This document shows, piece after piece, positions 20,821-30,036 of a DNA stretch of 64,000 nucleotides. The first letter of the stretch is position 1. Each line of letters opens with the position of its first letter. Below the pieces are notes generated by a model. The model worked only from the letters and a program-made list of their open reading frames with translations, made no database searches and had not been told where the DNA came from. A program made the translations under genes and the position numbers. This stretch comes from Streptococcus mitis (GTDB taxonomy: Bacteria; Bacillota; Bacilli; Lactobacillales; Streptococcaceae): positions 502,501-566,500 of the forward strand of contig NZ_CP028415.1 in the NCBI RefSeq assembly GCF_000722765.2, in the 5' to 3' direction.

Positions 20821-22242
20821 TTAATTTCCAGCATAATATTTTTGGATTCCCTTGATAATCCCTTCAACTAGTTTATCTTGATAGTAACTACTGCGGATTT
20901 TTTGGTTTTCTTCTGGATTATCCATATATCCCATCTCTAGCAAAACAGCTGGTTTAGCTGTTTCACGGAGAACAGCAAAGGTAGCTTGTAAGAGGCCAGC
21001 ATCCCTAGCCCCAGTCTCTGCTAGCAGTGAAGAATGGATATCAGCTGCGAGACGATTACTTTCACTCATCCGTTCAGGATTGTTGTGCCAATCCTTGTTA
21101 ATCTTGCTAGGGAAACCAGGTTCATCCTTGTAAGAATAAGTCTGGATACCCAGATTAACGGTTGTATCATTCCCTTTTGCATTGAAATGAAGGCTGATGA
21201 AAAAGTCAGCATTGGTCTTGTTAACCATACGAGAACGCTCGGTAATAAAATCAACGTCTATGTCACTATCTCGAGAGGTGAGAACGGTATAGCCGAGTCC
21301 TTCTAGTCGTTTACGTAGCTTACGATAAACTTGTAGGTTCAATTCTTTCTCAGCTATGCCATAGTAATAAGCCCCGCGGTCCTTACCACCGTGTCCTGGA
21401 TCGAGAAAGATGGTTTTAGAGTATTGTCCTTTTTGAAAACCTTGCGCTAATTCACGAACCCATTTTCCATTCTCTTGGAAGAGCTGGTTTTTACCATCCA
21501 CAGCATAGGTACCTGTGACATACACACCATCGTCCTTAAGATAGTACCAAGCTTGATAGTCTGGGTCATAAATCCATTCCTTGTGGGCCATGTAGCCACC
21601 AGATTTAAGATAGTAGGAACCAATCCATTGTTTTTGGGCATAGCGTCCGCCAGATTTTAGGTAAAACCAACTAGAGTAGCTTTGGTCGTAGACCCATTCC
21701 TTATCTGCCATGGCACCGCTGGATTTGAGGTAGTAATCGCCTTTCCAGACATTGGCCAACATTCTACCGTAGCCATCAAAAGCATACCACTTGCCATTGA
21801 TTTGGCTCCATTGGTTGGATAAATATTTACCTGAACCATTGATATAGTACCAATTATTTCCCATCTGGTACCAGCTGTTTTCAAGCAAGTAGCCATGACT
21901 ATCAAAGAAATAACCATCATAGAGGGTGTCTGTAAATTTAACCCCAGTTTGACTATAAAAAGTCCACTTGTTCCCTTCTTTTACCCAGCCAGTTTGTGTA
22001 GGTTGATTGGGTTTGGTTTCACTAGAAAGAGAAGGTTTGCTTTCTTGCTCACTCGAACTAGCTATACTTGACGAAGTTTCTGTACTAGCTTGAGAACTGT
22101 TAGCAGAAGTATTTGTAGAATTGCTTGTTGCACTAGTTATAGGAGTAGTAGTGGAATGACTTGTGTCATCAGCCAAAACGACTTGGCTGGATAAGCCAAG
22201 AACAGCCAAGGCTAAAAGTGTCAGTCTTTTGTGTAATTTCAT
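20821..22242 (-). CDS. secreted choline-binding N-acetylmuramoyl-L-alanine amidase (Amidase_3)
   Basis: A 473-residue cell-wall hydrolase. A signal peptide ends at VLA|DD (about residue 24), followed by a Ser/Thr-rich linker to about 82. About eight choline-binding (GW-type) repeats run to about 265, with NNWYYINGSGKYL, GKWYAFDGYGRML, SSWFYLKSGGRYA and QAWYYLKDDGVYV. The C-terminal Amidase_3 domain (about 278-470) has zinc ligands in LDPGHGGKD, EKELNLQ and ISLHFNAK and a catalytic Glu in LLEMGYM. It should bind choline-teichoic acid and cut MurNAc-L-Ala bonds. It is a different domain order and fold from pneumococcal LytA. AAAGG precedes the ATG. Confidence 0.93.
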   Translation of the reverse strand: MKLHKRLTLLALAVLGLSSQVVLADDTSHSTTTPITSATSNSTNTSANSSQASTETSSSIASSSEQESKPSLSSETKPNQPTQTGWVKEGNKWTFYSQTGVKFTDTLYDGYFFDSHGYLLENSWYQMGNNWYYINGSGKYLSNQWSQINGKWYAFDGYGRMLANVWKGDYYLKSSGAMADKEWVYDQSYSSWFYLKSGGRYAQKQWIGSYYLKSGGYMAHKEWIYDPDYQAWYYLKDDGVYVTGTYAVDGKNQLFQENGKWVRELAQGFQKGQYSKTIFLDPGHGGKDRGAYYYGIAEKELNLQVYRKLRKRLEGLGYTVLTSRDSDIDVDFITERSRMVNKTNADFFISLHFNAKGNDTTVNLGIQTYSYKDEPGFPSKINKDWHNNPERMSESNRLAADIHSSLLAETGARDAGLLQATFAVLRETAKPAVLLEMGYMDNPEENQKIRSSYYQDKLVEGIIKGIQKYYAGN

Positions 22243-22306
22243 ATGATTTGCCTTTCTAGAAAAATGAAAATTCAGTAATTATCGTAAAAAAACTGTTTAT
22301 ATTACC

Positions 22307-22312
22307 ATTATA
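22307..22312 (-). promoter_or_regulatory. -10 element of the choline-binding amidase
   Basis: A consensus TATAAT on the minus strand lies 65 bases upstream of the amidase ATG. There is no clear -35 or TGn extension. Confidence 0.4.
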
Positions 22313-22414
22313 CACTAAAAAGGTTAGAAAATTACCAAAATATCAAACCTTATTTTAAAAAAGATAGAGAAGATAAGGAAAATTGGGAAGATTTTTAAAA
22401 GGAAATCAGAAGTA

Positions 22415-22423
22415 TGCTATAAT
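22415..22423 (+). promoter_or_regulatory. upstream extended -10 of the zinc-ribbon ABC operon
   Basis: TGC-TATAAT is a consensus extended -10 about 110 bases upstream of the first gene. Confidence 0.5.
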
Positions 22424-22477
22424 AGAGGAAAATAATAAGGTAAGTTTCTGTTGGAATTTTAAGAATGTAAGGTTATA

Positions 22478-22486
22478 TGTTATACT
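22478..22486 (+). promoter_or_regulatory. proximal extended -10 of the zinc-ribbon ABC operon
   Basis: TGT-TATACT lies 47 bases upstream of the first start codon, giving a tandem promoter arrangement with the element at 22415. No obvious operator palindrome is seen between them. Confidence 0.5.
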
Positions 22487-22533
22487 AAAAATGAGAAAAT
22501 AAAGACTTGCTCAAGTAAGTACGAGGAGAAGTT

Positions 22534-22911
22534 ATGGCTTTTTTAGATCAATTAAGAGATAGTGCTAGAATCGTGAAAGAAACGACAAGTAATGTCATTT
22601 CAGAAGGAAAGCAAAATGTTGAAAATAACCGTAAGAGGAAAGAAATCCAATTGCGACAAAATAAAATTAATGACTTATATAGATTAATTGGAATTAAATT
22701 TGTTGAAGAAAATTTAGAAGAAATAAAGGAAAATTCTCTCTATTCTTCAGAAATTGCTGAGATAAAAGAGTTATTTAAAGAACAAATTAGTATTCAAAAA
22801 TCGATTGACATGGATGACCAAGATTTGATTTCTTGTCCAAATTGTGGAGAAAGTTTAGCAAGAAGTTTTGAGTTTTGCATCAATTGTGGTAAAGCAGTGA
22901 AGAAGAGTTAA
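22534..22911 (+). CDS. small zinc-ribbon protein, first gene of accessory ABC operon
   Basis: A 125-residue protein with no signal peptide. The N-terminal two thirds are charged and helical (likely amphipathic helix and coiled coil, residues 1-95). The C-terminus is a zinc ribbon with Cys101, Cys104, Cys115 and Cys118 (CPNC...CINC). Similar small zinc-ribbon proteins occur in Firmicutes without known function. AGGAGAAG precedes the ATG, and the next gene begins two bases after the stop. That gene also carries a zinc ribbon, which suggests the proteins form one complex. The coding is visibly more AT-rich than flanking housekeeping genes. Confidence 0.8.
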   Translation: MAFLDQLRDSARIVKETTSNVISEGKQNVENNRKRKEIQLRQNKINDLYRLIGIKFVEENLEEIKENSLYSSEIAEIKELFKEQISIQKSIDMDDQDLISCPNCGESLARSFEFCINCGKAVKKS

Positions 22912-22913
22912 AA

Positions 22914-24506
22914 ATGAAAGATTATACTGTAAAAATAGTCTGTCCAAGTTGTTCTAAAAAGATAGGAGTAGGTTGGAAATTTTGTGCTTTTTGTGGAGAA
23001 TATGTTGATAATTCAAAACCAAAAGTAGAACTACGCTATCTTGATGACAGCAGGAGTGACTACAATCAAAAGGAAAAAAATGCGCATTTTAAAATGCCAT
23101 CTAGCTTTAAGCAGGTTAGCGAAAAAATAAAGGATAGTATTTCTGAAAAAATCGATAAGGGTGAGGAAGTTTCAGATAATACCTTGTCCTTCTTTACCTT
23201 TGTAATTACAAAAGATGGCGTTGAAATAAAGGAACTTGATGAAATTGTAAATGCTCTTCAAAATAGTTCTATACAAAAGGATTATCTTGGTTACTACTTA
23301 CAAAGTGAATCAGAAGATATCTATGTCAACAATGTAAAAATTGAAGTTGGGAAAAAACACTATCTAACGAATAGAGATACGCTTAGACAGGGTGAGACTA
23401 TTTATATATTTAGTCTCATGAATCAAAAGGGTGTTGAATGGCAGCAGGAAGAAATTACTCTTCAAATTGCTGATAAAATTGGTGATAGTTTTGAAGTCTT
23501 TGATGATGAAATTCTCTATCTTATGCCAAATGACGATCAAGTAATTTTAAATAACAGCATTCCTCAGGATAAAATTCGTTTAAAAAACTATGATTTAGTA
23601 TCCATTCATCACAGATTATTCCTTGTCTACGGTAATCAATTAATTTTTCAAAATGAATTAACTGAAGAGCAAGCGAAAAGTATTGCTGAAAATATCAATA
23701 GTATTTCAGATGATACAAGCTTATCTGTTTCAATTCGAAAACGTTTGGCTGGAGAAAAGCTGTTGCTTTCGGATATTGATTTTTCAGTGTCTTCTGGGGA
23801 AATCGTACTCATTTTAGGTGGATCTGGTGCAGGAAAAACAACACTCATCAATGCAATAATGGGAATTGAAAAAGCAGATGCTGAAATCTTGTTAGGAAAT
23901 ATCAATATTTATAATCAATTCGATAAGGTTAAAAGAATGATTGCGAATGTTCCTCAATTTAGTTTGCATCGTGAAAAAGACAGTGTCTATATGACATTGA
24001 AAAATGCTGCTGAGATGAAACTAGTTAGGGATTTTACTAAAGACAAGTCTTTATTGGAAGATAAAATTTCAAGGGTTTTAGAGACCGTGAAATTGACAAA
24101 GAAAAGAGATTCTTTAGTATCAGAGCTTAGTGGCGGGGAAAAGAAGAGACTAAGTATTGCAACGGAGTATATTGCAGATCCTGTTTTATTTGTCTTGGAT
24201 GAACCAGATTCAGGTGTAGATGGTAGCAATGCTCGTTCTATCATGTCTAGTCTTAGAAATATAGCTGATGACAATAAGATTGTTTTTATTATTTCTCATA
24301 GTCCTGATAGAACGCCTGAGTTGTTTGATAAGGTCTTAGTTCTGGCTAAAAGTGAAGAAGAATCTTGTGGTAAATTAGCTTTTTACGGTTCTGTAGAAGA
24401 GACTTTGAGTTTTTTCAATGTAAACCAATTGGAACTTGTGGTATCTGAAGTAGAAGCGACTCCAGATGACTACATTAAAAAATATAAAGATTATAGAGGA
24501 GATTAA
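22914..24506 (+). CDS. zinc-ribbon / FHA-like / ABC ATPase fusion protein
   Basis: A 530-residue cytoplasmic protein. Domain order: an N-terminal zinc ribbon (Cys10, 13, 24, 27); a charged linker to about 75; beta-rich segments at about 90-265 with FHA-like patterns (DIYVNNVKI...LRQGETIYIF and a second copy-like DQVILNNSIPQDKIRLKNYDLVSI); then an ABC ATPase (about 270-510). Walker A is GGSGAGKT at about 302-309, the signature LSGGEKKR near 405, Walker B LFVLDEPDSGVDG near 424, and the H-loop ISHS. The ATPase looks ABCG/ABC-2-like. Canonical phosphothreonine-binding FHA residues (GR, SxxH) are not evident, so that label is tentative. The permease follows two bases downstream. Confidence 0.82.
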   Translation: MKDYTVKIVCPSCSKKIGVGWKFCAFCGEYVDNSKPKVELRYLDDSRSDYNQKEKNAHFKMPSSFKQVSEKIKDSISEKIDKGEEVSDNTLSFFTFVITKDGVEIKELDEIVNALQNSSIQKDYLGYYLQSESEDIYVNNVKIEVGKKHYLTNRDTLRQGETIYIFSLMNQKGVEWQQEEITLQIADKIGDSFEVFDDEILYLMPNDDQVILNNSIPQDKIRLKNYDLVSIHHRLFLVYGNQLIFQNELTEEQAKSIAENINSISDDTSLSVSIRKRLAGEKLLLSDIDFSVSSGEIVLILGGSGAGKTTLINAIMGIEKADAEILLGNINIYNQFDKVKRMIANVPQFSLHREKDSVYMTLKNAAEMKLVRDFTKDKSLLEDKISRVLETVKLTKKRDSLVSELSGGEKKRLSIATEYIADPVLFVLDEPDSGVDGSNARSIMSSLRNIADDNKIVFIISHSPDRTPELFDKVLVLAKSEEESCGKLAFYGSVEETLSFFNVNQLELVVSEVEATPDDYIKKYKDYRGD

Positions 24507-24507
24507 G

Positions 24508-25329
24508 ATGAATTACGTATCGAATAAAGAACAGGTGTTAATCTATTTAGGGAAATTTAAACGCAATTTCTTAAATTCAAATGGCTGGTATGCATTTGTC
24601 AGTACAGCAATAATTGCCCTCATTACATGTATAGTTTCTGGTAGTGCAGGTCTTGAAAATGGGAGGATAGGTAAGACCTCGTTTATTATTGTTTGTGCTT
24701 GTATCTGGATTGGAATGTTTAATTCTATTACCTTGATTTGTCGCGAGAGGGATATTATTAAGCATGAGTATCGTGGAGGGATGAACTTATCATCTTATAT
24801 GTTTGCTCATATGCTATTCCAAGGAATTATTTCCTTGATTCAAGCTGTCATTTTTTCAAGTATCCTGTTTTTGTTCTATGGTAGTGATATAGCAGAGTTT
24901 CCAACTACATTTAATAATGATATTTTACGCTTTATTTCTTATTTTCTAACCATATTTTTAACGATTTATTCTGCTGATGCTTTAGGTCTATTCGTTTCAT
25001 CAATTGTCAAGAATGTTGAACAGGCTATGACCGTTATGCCCTTTGTGATTTTATTACAATTCCTATTTTCAGGTAATCTTCCTTTGGATGGTGTTTTAAA
25101 ATTTTTCTCTTTTCTTACAGTGAGTAGATATGGTTATGATGGACTTTTAGAATTGGCTAATATTTCCATACAGGGGGGGAGTGGAAGTATTCAAACTAGA
25201 GACTTTCATACTGAAGATGTACTAATTAATTTTCTAGTTGGATGGATAATTCTGATTGCATTTTCAGTTCTCTTTGCATACTTGGCAAGTAAGTTTTTAA
25301 AATCTGTTGAAAATGATACTAGAAGTTAA
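24508..25329 (+). CDS. ABC-2 type permease of the zinc-ribbon operon
   Basis: A 273-residue membrane protein with six predicted helices (about residues 27-47, 60-82, 95-125, 143-170, 178-198 and 240-265), typical of ABC-2/ABCG half transporters. The frame is open 14 codons upstream, but AGAGGAG at 24495-24501 sets the ATG at 24508, one base after the ATPase stop. With the fused ATPase it should form an exporter or lipid/peptide-handling complex. The substrate is unknown. No immunity, peptide-precursor or regulator gene is adjacent. Confidence 0.82.
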   Translation: MNYVSNKEQVLIYLGKFKRNFLNSNGWYAFVSTAIIALITCIVSGSAGLENGRIGKTSFIIVCACIWIGMFNSITLICRERDIIKHEYRGGMNLSSYMFAHMLFQGIISLIQAVIFSSILFLFYGSDIAEFPTTFNNDILRFISYFLTIFLTIYSADALGLFVSSIVKNVEQAMTVMPFVILLQFLFSGNLPLDGVLKFFSFLTVSRYGYDGLLELANISIQGGSGSIQTRDFHTEDVLINFLVGWIILIAFSVLFAYLASKFLKSVENDTRS

Positions 25330-25395
25330 AGTCTTTTTATAAACATGCATTAGTAGAAATTACTTCCTATCTATTGAGAATATAAGAACAAAACT

Positions 25396-25427
25396 AGTTA
25401 CCTGTCCTAGATAGGTAACTGGTTTTT
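25396..25427 (+). terminator. terminator of the zinc-ribbon ABC operon
   Basis: AGTTACCT and AGGTAACT pair around GTCCTAGAT, then GGTTTTT. It separates the operon from relA. Confidence 0.8.
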
Positions 25428-25507
25428 CTTTTGGGTGGAATCCTCTTTTTCTAGTTTTCATATTCTTAAAAAAGTGATAAAATGGTAGGAAGAATTGGAG
25501 AGTAGAG

Positions 25508-27730
25508 ATGCCAAAAGAAGTGAATTTAACAGGCGATGAGGTTGTCGCTCTAACGCAAAAATATTTATCAAAAGAAGATGTTGCTTTTGTCCATAAGGCC
25601 TTGGTCTATGCGGTGGAATGCCACAGTGGCCAGTATCGCAAATCAGGAGAGCCTTATATCATTCACCCTATCCAAGTAGCAGGGATTTTAGCCAAACTTA
25701 AGCTAGATGCTGTAACGGTAGCTTGTGGTTTCTTGCATGACGTGGTAGAAGATACAGAAGCGACCCTGGATGATTTGGAAAGAGAGTTTGGTCCGGATGT
25801 GCGGGTAATCGTAGATGGGGTTACCAAGCTTGGTAAAGTTAAATACAAGTCTCACGAAGAGCAGTTGGCAGAAAATCATCGCAAGATGCTCATGGCCATG
25901 TCTGAGGACATCCGTGTTATCTTGGTCAAACTGTCTGACCGCTTGCACAATATGCGGACCCTGAAACATCTTCGAAAAGACAAGCAGGAGCGTATTTCCA
26001 AAGAAACTATGGAAATCTATGCCCCGCTTGCCCACCGTTTGGGGATTTCTAGCGTTAAATGGGAATTGGAAGACCTATCTTTCCGTTATCTTAATCCAAC
26101 GGAGTTTTACAAGATTACCCATATGATGAAGGAAAAGCGTAGAGAGCGTGAAGCCTTGGTGGATGAGGTGGTCACAAAATTAGAGGAATATACGACAGAA
26201 CGTCACTTGAAAGGGAAGATTTACGGTCGTCCCAAGCATATTTACTCGATTTTCCGCAAAATGCAGGATAAGAGAAAACGGTTTGAGGAAATCTATGACC
26301 TGATTGCTATTCGCTGTATTTTAGATACCCAAAGTGATGTTTATGCCATGTTGGGTTATGTGCATGAACTTTGGAAACCCATGCCTGGTCGTTTCAAAGA
26401 CTATATCGCCAACCGCAAGGCCAATGGTTACCAGTCTATCCATACGACAGTTTATGGGCCAAAAGGGCCGATTGAATTCCAGATTCGAACTAAAGCCATG
26501 CACGAGGTGGCTGAGTACGGGGTTGCGGCTCACTGGGCTTATAAGAAAGGTGTTAAGGGGCAGGTTAACAGCAAGGAATCGGCTATTGGGATGAACTGGA
26601 TCAAGGAGATGATGGAGCTCCAAGATCAGGCTGATGATGCCAAGGAATTTGTGGATTCAGTTAAGGAAAACTATCTGGCTGAGGAGATTTACGTCTTTAC
26701 CCCAGATGGAGCTGTCCGTTCACTTCCCAAAGATTCAGGACCGATTGACTTTGCCTACGAAATTCATACAAAAGTCGGAGAAAAAGCGACTGGTGCCAAG
26801 GTCAATGGTCGCATGGTTCCACTGACAACCAAGCTCAAGACAGGGGATCAGGTTGAAATTGTCACCAACCCCAACTCCTTTGGACCGAGTCGTGACTGGC
26901 TCAACATGGTCAAGACCAGCAAGGCTCGTAACAAGATTCGTCAGTTCTTTAAAAACCAAGATAAGGAATTGTCTGTCAACAAGGGTCGTGAAATGCTGAT
27001 GGCCCAGTTCCAAGAAAATGGCTATGTAGCCAATAAATTTATGGACAAGCGCCACATGGACCAAGTTCTTCAAAAGACCAGCTACAAGACAGAAGAATCC
27101 CTCTTTGCGGCCATTGGTTTTGGAGAAATCGGTGCTATTACTGTCTTTAACCGTCTGACTGAAAAGGAACGTCGTGAAGAAGAACGTGCCAAGGCCAAGG
27201 CTGAAGCAGAAGAACTTGTCAAAGGTGGAGAGGTCAAGGTTGAAAACAAAGAAACCCTCAAGGTTAAGCATGAGGGTGGTGTGGTCATTGAAGGAGCCTC
27301 AGGTCTCCTAGTGCGGATTGCCAAGTGCTGTAATCCCGTGCCTGGTGATGATATTGTTGGCTACATTACCAAGGGTCGTGGTGTGGCTATTCACCGTGTG
27401 GACTGTATGAACCTGCGCGCCCAAGAAAACTACGAGCAACGTCTCCTTGATGTGGAATGGGAAGACCAGTACTCTAGCTCAAATAAGGAGTATATGGCTC
27501 ATATCGATATCTACGGCCTCAACCGTACAGGACTGTTGAATGATGTACTGCAAGTTCTTTCAAATACAACCAAGAATATTTCAACGGTCAATGCTCAACC
27601 AACCAAGGATATGAAATTTGCCAATATCCATGTGTCTTTTGGTATTGCGAATCTCTCGACGCTGACTACGGTTGTGGACAAGATTAAGAGTGTGCCAGAA
27701 GTTTACTCTGTTAAACGGACCAACGGCTAA
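25508..27730 (+). CDS. relA: bifunctional (p)ppGpp synthetase/hydrolase Rel
   Basis: A 740-residue long RSH protein governing the stringent response. The HD hydrolase domain ([28 protein letters not shown]) is intact, so it should hydrolyse as well as make (p)ppGpp. The synthetase domain has [22 protein letters not shown] and [13 protein letters not shown] domain (IYVFTPDG), a zinc-finger/CC region ([18 protein letters not shown]) and a C-terminal ACT domain follow. GGAGAG is the ribosome site. dtd follows 29 bases later, the usual Firmicute order. Confidence 0.97.
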   Translation: MPKEVNLTGDEVVALTQKYLSKEDVAFVHKALVYAVECHSGQYRKSGEPYIIHPIQVAGILAKLKLDAVTVACGFLHDVVEDTEATLDDLEREFGPDVRVIVDGVTKLGKVKYKSHEEQLAENHRKMLMAMSEDIRVILVKLSDRLHNMRTLKHLRKDKQERISKETMEIYAPLAHRLGISSVKWELEDLSFRYLNPTEFYKITHMMKEKRREREALVDEVVTKLEEYTTERHLKGKIYGRPKHIYSIFRKMQDKRKRFEEIYDLIAIRCILDTQSDVYAMLGYVHELWKPMPGRFKDYIANRKANGYQSIHTTVYGPKGPIEFQIRTKAMHEVAEYGVAAHWAYKKGVKGQVNSKESAIGMNWIKEMMELQDQADDAKEFVDSVKENYLAEEIYVFTPDGAVRSLPKDSGPIDFAYEIHTKVGEKATGAKVNGRMVPLTTKLKTGDQVEIVTNPNSFGPSRDWLNMVKTSKARNKIRQFFKNQDKELSVNKGREMLMAQFQENGYVANKFMDKRHMDQVLQKTSYKTEESLFAAIGFGEIGAITVFNRLTEKERREEERAKAKAEAEELVKGGEVKVENKETLKVKHEGGVVIEGASGLLVRIAKCCNPVPGDDIVGYITKGRGVAIHRVDCMNLRAQENYEQRLLDVEWEDQYSSSNKEYMAHIDIYGLNRTGLLNDVLQVLSNTTKNISTVNAQPTKDMKFANIHVSFGIANLSTLTTVVDKIKSVPEVYSVKRTNG

Positions 27731-27759
27731 TTGTCCTAGCTCTTACTAGAAAGGCTATT

Positions 27760-28203
27760 ATGAAAATCATTATCCAACGGGTTAAAAAAGCCCAAGTGAG
27801 TATCGAAGGTCAGGTTCAGGGAAAAATCAATCAGGGGCTCTTATTGCTGGTGGGTGTTGGACCAGAGGACCAAGAGGAAGATTTGGACTATGCTGTGAGA
27901 AAGCTTGTCAATATGCGGATTTTTTCAGACGAAGAAGGCAAGATGAACCTGTCTGTCAAAGATATTGAAGGAGAAATCCTTTCTATTTCACAGTTTACCC
28001 TCTTTGCGGATACCAAGAAAGGCAATCGTCCAGCCTTTACAGGTGCAGCCAAGCCTGATATGGCATCAGATTTTTATGACGCTTTCAATCAAAAACTAGC
28101 GCAAGAAGTGCCCGTTCATACAGGTATCTTTGGAGCGGATATGCAGGTTGAGCTGGTCAATGACGGACCAGTTACCATTATCCTTGATACGAAAAATAGA
28201 TAA
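27760..28203 (+). CDS. dtd: D-aminoacyl-tRNA deacylase
   Basis: A 147-residue homodimeric proofreading enzyme that frees tRNA from D-amino acids and Gly-tRNA-Ala. The active-site motif [15 protein letters not shown] is near residue 77, and the cross-subunit Gly-Pro motif is in NDGPVTI (about 134-140). It shares an operon with relA, and a terminator follows. Confidence 0.95.
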   Translation: MKIIIQRVKKAQVSIEGQVQGKINQGLLLLVGVGPEDQEEDLDYAVRKLVNMRIFSDEEGKMNLSVKDIEGEILSISQFTLFADTKKGNRPAFTGAAKPDMASDFYDAFNQKLAQEVPVHTGIFGADMQVELVNDGPVTIILDTKNR

Positions 28204-28207
28204 GAAA

Positions 28208-28234
28208 GACCAAGCCCAGCCGGCTTGGTTTTTC
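28208..28234 (+). terminator. terminator after relA-dtd
   Basis: ACCAAGCC and GGCTTGGT pair around CAGCC and are followed by T5. Confidence 0.85.
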
Positions 28235-28241
28235 TCATCTA

Positions 28242-28655
28242 TCATAAAATACTCCAAAATGAAATCGATTCTTGATAGGCTTGGGGGAAGTCTCTTTTCA
28301 GGCTTTGGCAGGTGAGGTAGGAGGGGATGAGGTGTCCTAGGATGAGGAGAGTTCCCTGAAGGAAAAGTGGCATACCCCTTAAACATATCAAGGAGAGAAT
28401 GATCAGGCTATCCCATAGAAGGATTTGTAAGGTAAAACGCCAGAATCTCGGTCTAATCTGGGAATAGAGGTGACTAAAGTGGTCACAAAGCTGGTTGGAC
28501 AGATAGGTCAATAGCACAGGATGAAAGAAAATAAGCCAACTGCTATACATCAAAATCCAGTCCCAAGTAAGCCCCCCTTTAAATGTCAAAAATGCCAGCA
28601 TAATTCCATCAATGACAAGGAGCTCAATGGTTTTGATGAAGATGATTTTTTTCAT
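28242..28655 (-). CDS. small membrane protein, paralogue A
   Basis: A 137-residue hydrophobic protein with four predicted TM helices and a positively charged Met-Lys-Lys start. I do not recognise a named family. It aligns along its whole length with the next gene (same length, same helix spacing, similar end SISFWSIL versus HISLWECL), so the two arose by tandem duplication. GGAGG stands before the ATG. It is only 18 bases from its neighbour, so they are likely co-transcribed. Confidence 0.6.
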   Translation of the reverse strand: MKKIIFIKTIELLVIDGIMLAFLTFKGGLTWDWILMYSSWLIFFHPVLLTYLSNQLCDHFSHLYSQIRPRFWRFTLQILLWDSLIILSLICLRGMPLFLQGTLLILGHLIPSYLTCQSLKRDFPQAYQESISFWSIL

Positions 28656-28673
28656 GCTAAAACCTCCTTCTCC

Positions 28674-29087
28674 TTAGAGACACTCCCATAAAGAGATGTG
28701 TTTGTTGTAAAAATCTGGATAGTTTTCTCTTAGGTAGTCCGCCGTCCTATAATATAAAGTAGAATGACAAGCAGTGATGATTGGCATAAGAGAGGGAGAA
28801 CGCTGAGAACTAACGAAGATTAAAAGGACAAAAAATAGAAAATCAATGGAGAGAACCCCTAAATAGTAGAAGCGAATCTTTTTATTGATTTGAGGATAAA
28901 TCTCAGAGAAATGTTTTTTGAGTCGATTGACCAAGCGAAATAGCAGGAGTCCTTGAGCAAGGAGGAAAATAAAACCAGAGAGCAAGAGCCACTCCAAAGA
29001 TGTCTCGGGTCTAGTGATAAAAAATGCAAATAGTAGCAAATCGATGACTGCAATTGCTACAAAATGGATTCTAAAGAGTTTTTTCAT
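28674..29087 (-). CDS. small membrane protein, paralogue B
   Basis: A 137-residue four-helix membrane protein, the upstream partner of paralogue A on the minus strand. Shared features include MKK at the start, a middle segment YPQINKKIRFYYLGVL matching YSQIRPRFWRFTLQIL, and the C-terminal aromatic end. A GGAGG-like site (GGGAGG) precedes the ATG. Function unknown. A heteromeric membrane complex is possible, by inference only. Confidence 0.6.
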   Translation of the reverse strand: MKKLFRIHFVAIAVIDLLLFAFFITRPETSLEWLLLSGFIFLLAQGLLLFRLVNRLKKHFSEIYPQINKKIRFYYLGVLSIDFLFFVLLIFVSSQRSPSLMPIITACHSTLYYRTADYLRENYPDFYNKHISLWECL

Positions 29088-29209
29088 GACAAAACCTCCC
29101 TCTTTTACCTATCTTCATTCTACTCCAAAAGAATGGGAGTTACAAGTAAAATGATAAAAAATTTTAGTAAGGAGATTCTGTTAGATTTCTTTATTTGATT
29201 TCCTTCTTA

Positions 29210-29917
29210 TTATTCCACTTCTTCATCGTTCCAGACAAATAAAGCTCCGATTGCATTGAGGATATAAAAGATGTATTTTCCGATATTGGCAAAGTTTCCT
29301 TGAATGCCAGCCTTTGTCAACTGAACGAAATTATAAATCAACCAAAAGCCCCACTGAGTTGTTAGTTTCAATGCGTTCAAAGCATTGGCAATGAGGGACA
29401 GTGCAAAGGCAATAGTTGTTACGTAGGCAAGGAGATTCATCTTTCCTCCATAGCCGATAAAGTTTGTCACAAAGGCAAAGAGGAAGGCGATGATGGAAAT
29501 GATGATGGCCGCCAATTTTAGCTGTTTTTGGCTCATTTGGTTGGGTCTACCTTCTTTCGAAGCTTCCCATTTCTTTATAGCAAAGGTATAAATGAGGAAG
29601 GTGACGGGATAGGTAATGATGGCCGCCTTATTTCCAAGGATATAATCAATAGCACCGGACAAAATGGTATTAACAATACCAAAGTAATTTCCCCATTTGC
29701 TTAATTTCCCCGTGAAACGAGTGGATAACATGGAAATCCCAACGTTGGTTACGGAAATCAATCCAAAGGGAACAAGAGCTGTCCATGGGCCCCAGTCTAC
29801 GAATTTGTCGAGACGGGAGTTGAGGTAACCAGATGCAATTGCAATCCCAACGACCAGAGCAACTCCAAAGAGGTCAAACCATTTGGATGTCGCAAAAATT
29901 TTTAGTGATTTCTTCAT
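29210..29917 (-). CDS. pnuC: PnuC-like nicotinamide nucleoside/mononucleotide transporter
   Basis: A 235-residue membrane protein with about seven helices. The C-terminal part has PnuC-type sequences WGFWLIYNFVQ and IGKYIFYILNAIGALFVWNDE. PnuC proteins import nicotinamide riboside (or NMN) by facilitated diffusion for NAD salvage. It lies downstream of psaR on the same strand but behind a strong terminator, so it is probably its own unit. No nicotinamide riboswitch is visible in the short leader. Confidence 0.8.
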   Translation of the reverse strand: MKKSLKIFATSKWFDLFGVALVVGIAIASGYLNSRLDKFVDWGPWTALVPFGLISVTNVGISMLSTRFTGKLSKWGNYFGIVNTILSGAIDYILGNKAAIITYPVTFLIYTFAIKKWEASKEGRPNQMSQKQLKLAAIIISIIAFLFAFVTNFIGYGGKMNLLAYVTTIAFALSLIANALNALKLTTQWGFWLIYNFVQLTKAGIQGNFANIGKYIFYILNAIGALFVWNDEEVE

Positions 29918-29983
29918 ATGTTAAACTATCTTTCTTGTTTTTTACAAACATTCTACAACTAAATGAAAGTAAAATCAAATGAT

Positions 29984-30018
29984 AGAAATAAAACCCTGAA
30001 AATTTGATTTTCAGGGTT
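29984..30018 (-). terminator. terminator after psaR
   Basis: AACCCTGAAAAT and ATTTTCAGGGTT form a perfect 12-bp stem with a 3-base loop, with T residues on the minus strand. Confidence 0.85.
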
Positions 30019-30036
30019 GGTAGGGGACTTGAGAAA

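Noticed and set aside
26735..27271. 178-codon open frame on the minus strand inside relA
   Set aside because: It lies wholly within the intact relA coding sequence, has no ribosome site and no recognisable domain, so it is an antisense shadow.
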